From: Lycocorax pyrrhopterus obiensis
Taxonomy: Eukaryota > Chordata > Aves > Passeriformes > Paradisaeidae
Assembly: GCA_014706295.1 (NCBI GenBank)
Contig: JACSVZ010000007.1
Location: 61,391,475 to 61,455,474 of the forward strand
DNA length: 64,000 bases
Direction of reading: 5' to 3'
The stretch's first letter is position 1. Each line of letters opens with the position of its first letter. The position numbers and the translations under genes were made by a program. Below are positions 24,221-34,282 of the stretch, one piece after another. A model generated the notes under the pieces. The model was not told the origin of the DNA. It saw only the letters and a program-made list of their open reading frames with translations, and did not search any database.

Positions 24221-27200
24221 CTACCGCGATGCTGATCTCAGCACCGGGTCCTTTGTTGCCAGGTGTGCAGCCAGGTTCTCCCGGAAGTCATGGAGGAAAT
24301 TGTACTGCTGGAAAAGCACAACCAGGTCTGCAGTGAGTGCTCTGTACTCACAGAAGAGGCACCACCTGTCTTAAAAAGTCGTTTGATACCCCAGGATGTA
24401 AACTGCACCCTCTGGTCCATTTGTTCTTCATGTGCTAACTACACATCCTCTGGGATTTTTCACTGTCAGACACAGATTCCATGGATCTTGACTTGGATCC
24501 TGTGGTTCCCCGTAATGGCCACAAGGTGATGTGTTACCCCAAGGCAATGCAAAACATGGTCCTCAGAGGTGGGAGCTGTCAGAATTCAAAGCTGCTTTAT
24601 TTTGAATAATGGAATCATTTAGGTTGGAAAACCCCTCTAAGATCTTTGAGTCCAACCATTCCCCCAGCACTCCAAGGCCACCATTACCCTGTGTCCCCAA
24701 GTGCATCCATAGGCTTTTAAATCCCTCCAGGGATGGGGACTCCACCACTGCCCTGGACAGCTGTGCCAGGGCTGGACAACACTTTCAGTAAAAAAATTTT
24801 CCCTCTTATCCAACTTAAACCTTTTCTGGTGCAACTTGAGTCCTTTTCCTCTCGTTCTGTCACTGGTTCCCTGGGAGGAGCTGTTCCTGAAAGCAGGAAA
24901 CAGCTCAAACCCCAGAGAGCAGCTGTTGGAAAGACAGAGGGATCTCTCTGGGAAGTGAAGGAGGGGACTGGCCGAGCTCTCGCTGGTGTTTGGACCTGTG
25001 TATTACCTGCTGCAGCCCCATTACCTTGATGGTCTGTATGGCCCCTGATCCTCTCAGGTTCCTGAGGCTCTCTATCACCTGCTGAGGTGCCAGGGTGTCC
25101 GAAAGCTGGAGCAGGAGACAGGCAGCCACTGTAACGGAAAGTATTTACACCTGGATGCTGCTGAGCACCTCTGACTGTGCACAGCCACGGGTTTGTCCCA
25201 TGAAAACCACCCTGGCAAAACTATCTGGGTCCCAGATCTATCGGATCTCTTGCAGAATCCTATTTCTGGCCACTGGCCCATCTGCCTGCTGCTCCTGCCT
25301 AAGCCTATGGGCTTTGGAAATAGGTGAAAACCCTCCCACTGTTTTCCCCCTGCCTTCCCAGCAGCATCTGGGATGCAATTCCTAGGCTTTTCAGGAATGA
25401 GTGCCAGTACACCCAGTTAATTCCCCTTTGTGTCTTCTGGCAATATCACCACCCCTTCCTTCTGGGCACACACAGTAACTAATGCTCCTGAAAGCTTTAG
25501 GGGGGAACACTGGGATGAAGAGAGATACAGAGGAATTGGTTCATCTCCTTTTTATCAACCAGGCTGCTCCTGGTAGTGGCAGTTTGCATTGCATCCACAG
25601 TGAACCTTCCAGCAGAATGTGGCTCCATGGGTTTGTGGGATGGGTTAGTCAGGCAGGCAGACAAGTGCTTACCGAGACATGAGCGTCCGAGGCCACCATA
25701 ACAACTGGGAGAGAAGAAAACATCTGGTTGTAACAAGCTGTAGCAAACTGCAGCACCCAGGAACTCCCCAACATGTAAATACATGGACACAGTTCTTGCC
25801 TTAATATAATCAAGAGGAGCAGTGGTACAAGAAACTCAGAACAAGAATTTCTCCATATTTTCTATATTCTGTTTCGATACCTACAGGGATATCTCCTTTT
25901 ATTCTTCGGACCTTCTGTGTATTTCCATGAAAACTTCAATTTGAAAGCTCCCCTTCATTCCTGGTAATAGTCCCAAAGGCACAGGAGGACAGGAAACAGC
26001 ACAAGGATGGACAATCTCAAATTTCGCTACATCCTACTCCAGATTAAGGGTTTGAGGATAGTTGTGAGGAGAGCAGCAGGGTTCTGTGTCAGCAGGAAGA
26101 CCAAGGACTCAGTGGGTGTCTGTGCAGGAAGCTGTCAGTGGGATCACTCAGGGAACATGGAATTTGGAAAGCTCTTCCCCTTTATTCTGAGCTCAGCTAA
26201 ATAAATTCCTTTAAACCCGTTAATGGAATTTAGGAGAGAATTTTGCACTGCTGGAACCCACTAAGTCCCTGATAAATAATCCAGGGGCATGTTACAGAAT
26301 CATAGAGTGGTTTGGGTTGGAAGGGACCTTAGAGTCACTTCATTATACCCCTGCCATGGGCAGGGACACCTTCCACTGGATCAGGTTGTTCCAAGCCCCG
26401 TCCAGCCTGGCCTGGAACACTTCCAGGGATGGGGCAGCTGCAGCCTCTGACAGCAGGCTCACAACTCATTCTGTACACCTGACATCCAGGTAGGCTGGGG
26501 CAAGGAGCCCTGTGGTGCCACTCAAAACACACTTTAAAACTCTTGCTGGACAGAGCAAGGAGAAATGGGACATTCTAATCTTGAAACGGGACATTCTGGT
26601 CTTTCAAAGGAAGAATTCTCTCCAAACAGGTGCAGGAGGAAGAACAAGCAGACTTCACAGCATGAACTAACCCTAAAGAATGCAACTGCCATTTCACACC
26701 GCCCTGTTTCCCCTGCTCATAGATCTGGAGAGAAGCTGGCATCCTTTACAGGAATGTGGGGTGATGGGGAGGCAGCCAGAACCTACTGTATCATTGTTTT
26801 CTGCTTATTGTCCAGGCAGCTTCTGAGCTCTTCCAGGATCTTGCAGCAGGTGGCAATGTCAGGAGCATTCCCATCAGGAATGGGATAGTGGTGCACGCAG
26901 ATCCCGTGCTGTTGGTAGGTGTCGATCAGGTTTGGTACTCGGTATTTTGACAGTTCTCCTCTGGTACAAAGCACAAAGATGTCCTGGATCCCACAGTTCT
27001 TTAGTTCTCCTGCCAACAGATTAAGATACTTGCAAATAAACAAAAGCCTATCAAGCTTAAGGATAAAGAGATAAGCACCTAGGTACTGAGTCTCTTGTTT
27101 AATCTTTGGGGCTAAGACAATAGGAGTGAACAATTTTCATTTGAGCATTATTCCCTTCCACTGAGTCTCTCCCACATTTCCATTCAGGTAATCCAGAAGA

Positions 27201-29533
27201 GGAATTTTCTCAGTTCAGAGGGAATCCTGAGAGAACTGGAGAACACACCAGCAGTCAGGACAGCCTGCTAAGTATGTTTCTGTCTCATCTCCAGTTAAAA
27301 TCACAGAATCCCAGGATGGTTTGGGTTGGAAGGGTCCTTGAATCCCATCTCATTCCAACCCTCTGTCTTGGGCAGGGACACCTTCCACTAGCCCAGGTTG
27401 CTCCAAGCCCTGTCCAACCTGGCCTTGAACACTCCAGGGATGGGGCAGCCACAGCTTCTCTGTGCTGGGGTCTCCCCACCCTCACAGCCAGGAATTTCTT
27501 CCTAAGCTTGAGTTACCTAAACACTGTGGGGATTTGCTATTAGTGTCTGCTCTTTAGTGCTTACAGCTGAATACTCAGCACAAATCTTTACATAATTCCA
27601 TCTTTTCTATCCCAATTTCACTTTTCTCTGGGAAGAAGGAAGACTACAAGTTTGTAATTCATCTTGATCCCAGCTGCTCAGAAGATGCCTCATGGGTACT
27701 GTACAGCTCCAGCCTGGAAGTATCCTGACTATTTATTCCATATTCATAGAGAAGCTGCAGAGGAAGTGGCACTGCACATTTAAAAGGGATCTCCAGTCAT
27801 GATGATGACTCTGATAAAACATTTCCTGCAGCTGCATGTTGTTCTTGCCCTTGACACAAAGAAGACTCACCTATATCTTTCTGAAGATTTCTTCTGACAT
27901 CCTTAAACCTGCAACCTGAAACAAGTTATGAACAACAATTACCACTCCAGGTAAGTGACAATTATGGGATGGCTGCTGCAGCTGAAGAACAGATCACAGG
28001 CAGCCTCCCCCCAAAACCAAATCAAGCAACAAAGCCACACCCCACATAAAACACAGTTCTTGTTTTTGCAAGTAGATCCCTGGTGCAGAAGACAGTCTAA
28101 ACACCATTATCTGTTTAATACTGTAATGTAATAGGATTAAAGAAAGAAATCTGCCCAAGGTTTTAAGATGCTTTGTGTTTCCCAGATGAAAAGTTTTGGA
28201 TATTTTAAATCAGGATACAGCATAACCACCCCCCCCCCGCCAAAACACAAAAAAATTCCAACAAATAAAAGGGCTGGATAAAGATCATTTAAGAGTTGAG
28301 TGGAGATTCACCATGGCTGCAGTTTTGGTAGTTAAAACGCAGTCAAAGCCGATATGTTTACTTTTATAACTTTAAAAAATGTGATCTTGCATTAAGATAC
28401 TCTCTAGATTAGCTTTGGTGTTTCCAAAACACTTATTTCAGTGGTAGATTACAAAAGAAGTCACCCACAACACAGAATTTTGGGGTACAAGGTATTACTC
28501 CTCTTCAGCTTTCAAATATGCCTGCAAATTTCAGTGAATGCTTCTTACCTGGAAGGGAACACAATCCCAGGAACTCCGAAGAGTAGAGAGGAGACAAAGA
28601 CAACCTATCAGAAAATAAAAAGTAAAATAAATAAAAATCAGAAGAGAAGATTTTGATTATTTAAATATATAAATATCTTTAGAGGGGGTGTCAAGAGGGT
28701 GGGGCCAGACCCTTTCACAAGTGTCTCGTGGGAGGATGAGGAGCAACAAGCACAAATTGAAACACGGGAAGTGAATATGAGGAAAAAATGTTACTTTGAG
28801 GGTGACAAAATCACAGAATGGTTTGGGTTGGAGGGGACCTTAAAGATCGTCCCATTCTAACTCCCTGCCATGGGCAGGGACACTTTCCACTATCCCAGGC
28901 TGCTCCAAGCCCAGTCCAGCCTGGCCTTGGACACTTCCAGGAACCCAGGGGCAGCCCCAGCTTCTCTGGGCACCCTGTGCCAGGGCCTCCCCACCCTGTG
29001 AGTAAAGAACAGAGGCCTGGAACGAGCTGCCCAGGGAGGTCGTGGCGTCTCCTTCCTCGGAAACATTCAAAACCCATCACCCTGGATGTGATCCTTGGCA
29101 TTCTGCCGCGGGTGAGCCTGCTCAGGCAGGGGGGTTGGACTCGCTGGTCTCCAGAGGCCCCTTCCAACCCCAACCACATCCACTGACAATTCCCCAGCAC
29201 AACTTTAATCCCTTTTCATGGGCACCACCGGGCCACCCCCACCCTGGAAGGCCACCAGAGCCCGTCTCGGGTTTCCTTCGCGAAGAAATAAACCCTCTTG
29301 TTTCTCAGGAGGGGAATTTAATACAGTTTCCTGAGGGAAAGGTCCCCGCGGGTGTCGCCTCACCAGGAGATGTGGAGCGGGGTCGGTTCCTCCTCGGCGG
29401 TCTCATCGTCTGAGGAGGCGAATCCGTCGGCTGGCGCCGCGGCGGGCTGCGGGGAGAGCGGGGTGCTCACCGTGGGGCCGGGACCCTCGGCAGGATCAGG
29501 ACCAGGATCCCGATCCCTCAGCAGTTTCACCAT
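24221..29533 (-). CDS. CDKN3: CDKN3 / KAP, CDK-associated dual-specificity phosphatase (seven coding exons)
   Basis: KAP removes the activating T-loop phosphate from CDK2 once cyclin has left. Coding exons on the - strand are 29533-29364, 28604-28549, 27915-27871, 27009-26787, 25704-25673, 25128-25025 and 24307-24221. All introns have GT-AG ends and the phases join without error: 717 nt, or 238 residues plus TAG. Recognisable segments are the acidic SSDDETAEEEPTPLHISW region (residues 40-57), SEFLGLCSLP, FKDVRRNLQKD and CGIQDIFVLCTRGELSKYRV. YPIPDGNAPD carries the general-acid Asp (about residue 136, human 110). The P-loop HCYGGLGRS has the nucleophile Cys at about residue 166 (human 140). 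QYNFLHDFRENLAAHL is the C-terminal helix. All catalytic residues are present. Human KAP has 212 residues; the extra 26 are all at the N-terminus, and the whole first part is one exon here. The start has good context (GCGCCATGG). It is convergent with CNIH1, as in other vertebrates. Confidence 0.95.
24605..24905 (-). mobile_element. CR1-type (Y-like subfamily) fragment in CDKN3 last intron
   Basis: It starts GGAATCATTTAGGTTGGAAA and contains CCAGGGATGGGGACTCCACC and TCTGTCACTGGTTCCCTGGG. This is the second avian CR1 3'-UTR lineage, distinct from the GGTTTGGGTTGGAAGG copies. Sense to CDKN3. Confidence 0.85.
26292..26455 (-). mobile_element. CR1 LINE 3' fragment in CDKN3 intron
   Basis: ACAGAATCATAGAGTGGTTT through ACTTCCAGGGATGGGGCAGC. 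Lies between the fourth and fifth coding exons, sense to CDKN3. Confidence 0.9.
27298..27517 (-). mobile_element. CR1 LINE 3' fragment in CDKN3 intron
   Basis: AATCACAGAATCCCAGGATG through CCACCCTCACAGCCAGGAAT. Lies between the third and fourth coding exons, sense to CDKN3. Confidence 0.9.
28806..29008 (-). mobile_element. CR1 LINE 3' fragment in CDKN3 intron 1
   Basis: AAATCACAGAATGGTTTGGG through CCAGGGCCTCCCCACCCTGT. Its truncated 5' side meets a second CR1 in opposite orientation at about 29008. Confidence 0.9.
29009..29182 (+). mobile_element. CR1-related fragment of the second subfamily in CDKN3 intron 1
   Basis: AGGCCTGGAACGAGCTGCCC through GGTTGGACTCGCTGGTCTCC to AGAGGCCCCTTCCAACCCCA. 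Opposite to CDKN3 and to the CR1 copy it abuts. Confidence 0.8.
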
Positions 29534-29860
29534 GGCGCCTCTCCCCGCCGCCGCCCGTTCAAACTGGCCCCGCCCATCTGCCCGTCGCCCAATGGGAAGC
29601 TGCGACTCAGCGGGTGCGCGGAAAGCCGAGCAGGCCTTCCCCACGGCCTCATGAGAGGAACTCTCTGATTGGTGAACAGCGAGGGGGGGCGGGTTTTAAA
29701 GCGCAAGCAGGCGAAGCGGCTGTGGCGATCTCTGCGCTGATTGGCTGAGGCGGGGAGGCGGGAAGGGGCGGTCTCGAGCGCCGGGGGCGGGGCCCCGTGA
29801 GGGCTCCGGGGAGGGGCGCGGGCGGATCCTCCTCCCCTAATTTCCTTTTAAATCCCTTTG
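29340..29860 (-). promoter_or_regulatory. CDKN3: CDKN3 CpG-island promoter
   Basis: This strongly CpG-rich block spans CDKN3 exon 1 and about 300 bases upstream. It contains GC boxes and three CCAAT boxes: 29589-29593 (read CCAAT on the + strand), 29668-29672 and 29740-29744 (read ATTGG on the + strand). The last is in a good NF-Y context (GATTGGCTGAG). This composition, together with the CHR element nearer the gene, is typical of genes induced in late S, G2 and M phases. No TATA box is evident. Confidence 0.75.
29558..29575 (-). promoter_or_regulatory. CDKN3: CDE/CHR-type cell-cycle element of CDKN3
   Basis: On the - strand the sequence reads GGGCGGGG, then CCAG, then TTTGAA. TTTGAA is the canonical CHR bound by the DREAM and MuvB complexes. 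A GC-rich CDE-like block four bases upstream is the standard arrangement in G2/M genes. It sits 25-42 bases before the start codon, so the 5' UTR should be short. The motif is seen directly; function is inferred from known DREAM control of CDKN3 in mammals. Confidence 0.65.
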
Positions 29861-29942
29861 GGGGCGTGTTCATAACTATCCTATCCCTGATAGTCCCACT
29901 GGTTCTTAAAAGCGACAGGGCAAGGGGGAAAGAATTAATAGA

Positions 29943-30186
29943 AAGATAGAAGGCAGGGTTAGATGGGATATTGGCAAGAAAACTCTTCCCTGTGAGGGTG
30001 GTGAGGCCCTGGCACAGGTTGCCCACAGAAGCTGTGGCTGCCCCATCCCTGGCAATGTTCCAGGATCAGCTTGGATGGAGCTTGGAGGAACCTGATCTAG
30101 TGGAAGGTGCCTGCTGATGGTGTAGGGTGGCATTAGATGGGCTTTAAATTCTCTTTCAACCCAAAACATTCTGTAATTCCACGATA
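29943..30186 (+). mobile_element. CR1 LINE 3' fragment upstream of CDKN3
   Basis: GAAGGCAGGGTTAGATGGGA through GAGGGTGGTGAGGCCCTGGC to CATTCTGTAATTCCACGAT. Sits just beyond the CDKN3 CpG island. Confidence 0.9.
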
Positions 30187-33100
30187 AAACATGGAGATGG
30201 ATGTAAGCCTTCACTCACAGCACAAGCAAGAGCAGGGATGATCTTGAGGGAGTGCCTTATGGAGGTTTTGGGTGGTCAATTCTATGTGCACAGAACATAG
30301 GACTTTCTAACAGTAGAAAATGAGCAGCTTCTGCTCTTTTAAACCATGAACTTAATGTCAAATATTCTCATCATGGTACTGCTTTCAATCGTGCTGTAAA
30401 AATAGTTTTTTAAGGCTCTTGCATGGAGTTTTTTCTGAACTTAACTAGCATGAAGGATGGCTCCAAGAAGGAAAAAATATTTTTGGCTCCCTCTTTTTAA
30501 GAACTGAGCTGTTGCCTATGCTTAGGGCATTCCAGTAGGTCTCTTTTTGCAGAATTTCTGGTCTATTCTGTGGGTAACTCTGGCCATTAATTAAGAGGAA
30601 GAAATAAATAAATTAACAGTGTGGGATTTTGTTTTTTAAAGTTATATTAAGGCATTTCTACAGCCCATGTTTAGACATAGAGCTGCGTTGTGAAGGAGCC
30701 AGACACAAACAGTGAGTTTTGGCATCAATCTAGAGGATAATGCCATGGAGACTTCCAAAGATGTTCCAAGTTTAAGGAATGGCTGGGCACAAGTGGTTTG
30801 AATTTGGTGGGATTCCCAGTAGGACCAGTGCAAGATCTCCAGGTGTGGAGATTTTAAATTTTAGTCCTACATTAGTAACTTTAGTTTTACAGCTGGAAGT
30901 TTTATTGAAACCTGCCTGAGAAGGATTGTAGGAGCAAATTGCTTGGAATGGCAGGATTTAGGGTGGGTTCAGGGAATGAAGAAACAGATGATGAGACGAT
31001 CAAGGAGAAGACGAGTTTATTAAAATGCAGAATATGATAGCAGAGACACAAAAATTACATTACTGAGCATAATGGGGAATTAAAACAATCCAGATGTTGC
31101 AGACTGTGTTGAAGTATGGGAAGAAATACATCCAAAGGATTGAGGCAACGTGAGGACAGCCAGTCACTGTAGCTGCAAACATGATTTTAATAACTCAGGA
31201 AAGGCACAAAGGAGCAGGTATGTTGTGTTTCCTTTTGTTTTTAGCTGTGCTCCCATTAGATATTATGTGCAACACTTGTGCTCTGATAAAAATGTGAAAT
31301 TTTCTGTGGTTTTTTCCCCCTGTGATTGATTTTTGCCTATTCAGGAGAAAGTTATTGCAGACTTGAACTCTGGGGATTGCACCTTTATGGAAGCAGCAGC
31401 ATGAGGCTGATAAATAAATGTAAAAAGAGCAACAATGGTAATGTTCCTGGTTGTTCTTTGAAAAGATCAAAAGAATTCTCAGGAATCTGGGTGCCTTCAT
31501 GTAGTGGAAATCATGTTATTACATGGAATCTAAAATGGTGCTAATGGCTGTGGCAGAAATAGATAGGGATAGTAAGTGTGAAATTTGAACTAGATATAGG
31601 AAAAAGATTGAGAAAAAGCACCCCAAATCCAAACTTGAGGAAGTCCTGTGAGTTTCCTTATTATTATCCTTGGCATTTTCCAGAATTAAATGACAAATGT
31701 TATGTTTATTGGCTGATTACCTGTCAGGGTGTTCTGTTTATTTCTTAAATTGAGCTGTTGCCCAGCACATGAAATTGGGATGTGCTAAAGCTTGTCTGTG
31801 GTGCATTTTGTAGGAAAGACTAACAACAGTTAGTTTTCTGCCAAAAAGTGTCCTTTTGACAAATAAAAAGGAGAGCATCAACATCAAGGCTTTACATTCT
31901 GGAAGTCTTTGTCAGTTTATGGACTGGGAAGTGAATAAAAATAGTCACAGGCATAGGTTGAAATATGTAATTTGGAAGATTTAACTGGTGAAAGGTATGA
32001 TTTAATCAGAATTTTAATTGGGCTTTTAGATAATTGGCTGGGCCAGGAAGTGCTGTCAGATGTTCCTCTGGGTACATTGGGCTCTTGTGTCTGCCTGCAC
32101 CAACCAAAGACGAAAGTGAAGAGCTTTATATTCCAAGTTCATAACTTTTCATACCAGTAAAATGTTAAAATTCCAGATGCCAAACAAGTACAGCTAAGCC
32201 TAACCTGATTTTGCTGTCCCTGGGTCATGGGAAGAGCCCCCATCCCTGGGCACGATGGAGTGCTGCAGAGATGTAGCATCTTCTATCTGCCATTCTGCGC
32301 TCAGGTTGCATGGACAAAAAAAATAATTGATTTATGTCAGGTAAAAGCTCAGAATGAACGGGAATGTGTGTGGCAGAGACAGCCAGGGGGTGGTGTGGAA
32401 AAAGGAGTGGAGGAGCTTGATGGTACATCCTCTTAGGTGAAGATAAACCTTGAACAAACAAGCTCTATAGATATGTCCTTTCCCTGCAAGGAGATCAAAT
32501 CAGATCTGAAACGTCCAAATCATCAAAATAATTTGAAGAACATTGGTAACTGATAACTCCAGACAATCATCTGTGATGCCAAAGACTTGTCACTTCTCAT
32601 TTCATATCTCAGTTTCTGGAACTTTTAGTAAGACTAATTAATTCATGTGGTGTCCCCGGTCTCTTTGGGAGCACTTCACCACTCGTATCACCAGAACATC
32701 CCACAAGGAATCATTTTACTTTTCCAGGTTGTTGTTTATGGAGGGAAAACAATAACAGGTGGAACAGAGTTTCAAGATTTTCAAGCGTCTTCTCTTTTTT
32801 CCCTCTCTTTCCCTTTCAATTGTATGTTTGTAGAAAATGGAATCCCTACATTGTCACTACCTGACAATGAAGATATGAATGGAAGGTTCTTGTTATGCAA
32901 AATAAAATTGTGTAATATTTTGAGAAACAGTGGTAACTTGAGACAGAAAAGAAACTTCTAGAATGGCAAGCATGATTTTAGGAGTTTCTATAGATTTTCC
33001 TCATTGTTGGTCCTTCAGCCACACTTGAGTTTATTTTGTTTGGGGTTCTTAAAACTGTGCCGAAAAACCACTGATAGAAAACATTGTGAATAGTGATTGC

Positions 33101-33461
33101 TCTGAGCCAAAACATTTGCTGAAGGCAGGTTCTTTGAAAGGTTTGTTATTGCAGAATAACAAGCAATTGCCCTCCCACTCCAAATTGTTTGAGGAAACTT
33201 TTTATTCTTCATGTGTACGTGGATTTCTCTTGCTTTCCATCGCAACCCAAATACATTGGTGGCAGTTACAGACACTGTATTTATGGATTGTTTTGCCAGG
33301 AGAGCACCATGCAGTAGTTGCAAGACAGACAGAGGGATGGAAGCTCTGTCCAGCCCTATAAATCCTCCTTGTCTCTTGAATGAAAACCAGAACTGAGTTT
33401 TGGCCCTAAACCTGGTGTTGAAAAACAGTGTTGTAGGTAAATGAAGCATTTTTAATTGACC
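30187..33461. other. AT-rich non-coding DNA beyond the CDKN3 promoter
   Basis: No exon, CR1 copy or other known repeat was recognised. Short reading frames only. Confidence 0.6.
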
Positions 33462-33489
33462 AGTTTATGTGGCTTTGTCGCATGTCAAA

Positions 33490-33930
33490 GGGGGTAGTGC
33501 CAAATAGTGACCCAGGCGAAACAATGGGGGAAGCCAAATAGTGAACCCAGGGGTGGTGCCAAATACTGATCCTTAGGAAACAATGGGGGCTGCCAAATAG
33601 TGACCTGAGCGGGGGGGGCCGCCAAATAGTGGCTAATAGGAAACAATGGTGGCCTCCAAATAGTGACTCCAGGAGGGGCGCCAAATAGTGATCTGTAGAA
33701 AACAATGGGGGCCACCAAATAGTGACTCCAAGGGGGCATCAAATAGTGATCCGTCTGAAACTGTGGGGGCCGCCAAATAGTGATCCCATGGGGGCGCCAA
33801 ATAGTGATCCATTAGAAACAATGGGGGCTGCGAAATAGTGACCCGCGGGGGGGGGTGTCAAAAAGTGACCCATCGAAGTCAATGGGGGTGCCAAAAAGGG
33901 ATCTATTGCGCTCAATGGGCGCTGTCAGAT
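33490..33930. repeat. Minisatellite, about 59-bp units, inside the TIR element
   Basis: About seven diverged units run through this stretch. Each contains GCCAAATAGTGACCC, a G-run, GCCAAATAGTGATCC and GAAACAATGGGGG. CAATGGGGG-like blocks recur near 33522, 33580, 33645, 33704, 33761, 33819 and 33881, a step of 57-66 bases. The array adjoins the donor side of the PPP5C-like exon and was probably intronic in the source gene. Long - strand reading frames crossing it are by-products of the repeat. Confidence 0.85.
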
Positions 33931-33970
33931 AGTGAGCCCGATGACAATGTCCCCTCCGGTGTCCCCTTAC

Positions 33971-34113
33971 CAGCACTTTGCCGTTGATGCACTGGGCCAG
34001 GGACAGCCCCTCAACGATCTCGCTGAAGAGGGCGAACATCTGTGCCGTGTACTTGGCCTTCACCTCGCCCTTGAAGCCGTAGATCTCGTTCATGTTGTCC
34101 GTCTCATGGTTCC
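33971..34113 (-). pseudogene. PPP5C: Single captured exon of PPP5C-like protein phosphatase 5
   Basis: The - strand reads CCCCGCAG, then a 143-nt open exon, then GTAAGG. The exon encodes GNHETDNMNEIYGFKGEV, then AKYTAQMFALFSEIVEGLSL, then AQCINGKVL. By recall this matches one exon of the PPP5C catalytic domain, including the GNHE motif that supplies catalytic Asn and His. Entry phase 1 and exit phase 0 are kept, and there is no frameshift or stop. The conserved Trp-Leu-Pro before LAQC has become Gly-Leu-Ser, unlike a functional PPP-family phosphatase. No neighbouring PPP5C exons were found in the window. Intron sequence on both sides means it came from genomic DNA, not from a processed mRNA. 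Confidence is high for family, lower for PPP5C over an unknown close relative. Confidence 0.8.
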
Positions 34114-34282
34114 CTGCGGGGACACAGGAACAACTGCCACGCCTGGGGACACTGCGCAGGCCTGGGGACACGGGCAGGAGACGCAGCACTGCAGCTCGGC
34201 CCACAGAGTCCAAGGTGGGACACTCCCAAGGATACGGGATGGGCTCTGGGTATGGGGGACATGCGACAAAGCCACAAGTTTA

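Larger units (their letters stand above)
33468..34276. mobile_element. 809-bp TIR-bounded insertion carrying a PPP5C-like exon
   Basis: The left end TGTGGCTTTGTCGCATGTC (33468-33486) is the exact reverse complement of the right end (34258-34276), a perfect 19-bp inverted repeat. The six bases outside each end are identical: AGTTTA at 33462-33467 and at 34277-34282. The inside is GC-rich while both flanks are AT-rich. It holds a minisatellite (about 33490-33930) and a splice-flanked exon on the - strand (34113-33971). No transposase or other intact gene is present, so it is non-autonomous. TG...CA termini plus a 6-bp duplication would fit retrovirus-type integration. A long perfect inverted repeat and captured genomic DNA fit a cut-and-paste transposon of the Pack type. 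No AATAAA on either strand was seen inside, which argues against a plain LTR. Family undetermined. Confidence 0.8.

Noticed and set aside
24238..24420. Independent small ORF
   Set aside because: It is a shadow of the last CDKN3 exon (24307-24221), read in another frame of the same strand.
29447..29470. A real 24-nt intron in CDKN3 exon 1
   Set aside because: It has GT...AG ends but is too short for vertebrate splicing; it is treated as coding and reported as a curiosity.
29360..29644. CDKN3 start at the upstream ATG at 29644
   Set aside because: The frame is open up to 29644, but that would place the CHR element and a CCAAT box inside coding sequence. The ATG at 29533 has better context and a length nearer the family.
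30960..31080. Possible antisense LTR end (GAGTTTATTAAAATGC)
   Set aside because: No matching terminal repeats or target duplication could be found, unlike 5559-6025.
33406..33821. Several long overlapping - strand reading frames with repeated LFG/HYLA-like peptides
   Set aside because: They are translations of the minisatellite units, have no start or splice support, and lie between the element end and the captured exon.
33490..33930. CRISPR-like spacing of repeats
   Set aside because: Units are contiguous and diverged with no unique spacers, and the genome is vertebrate; it is a minisatellite.
33971..34113. Processed pseudogene (retrocopy) of PPP5C
   Set aside because: The exon is flanked by intron sequence with an acceptor and a donor, and no adjoining exon is fused to it, so it did not come from spliced mRNA.
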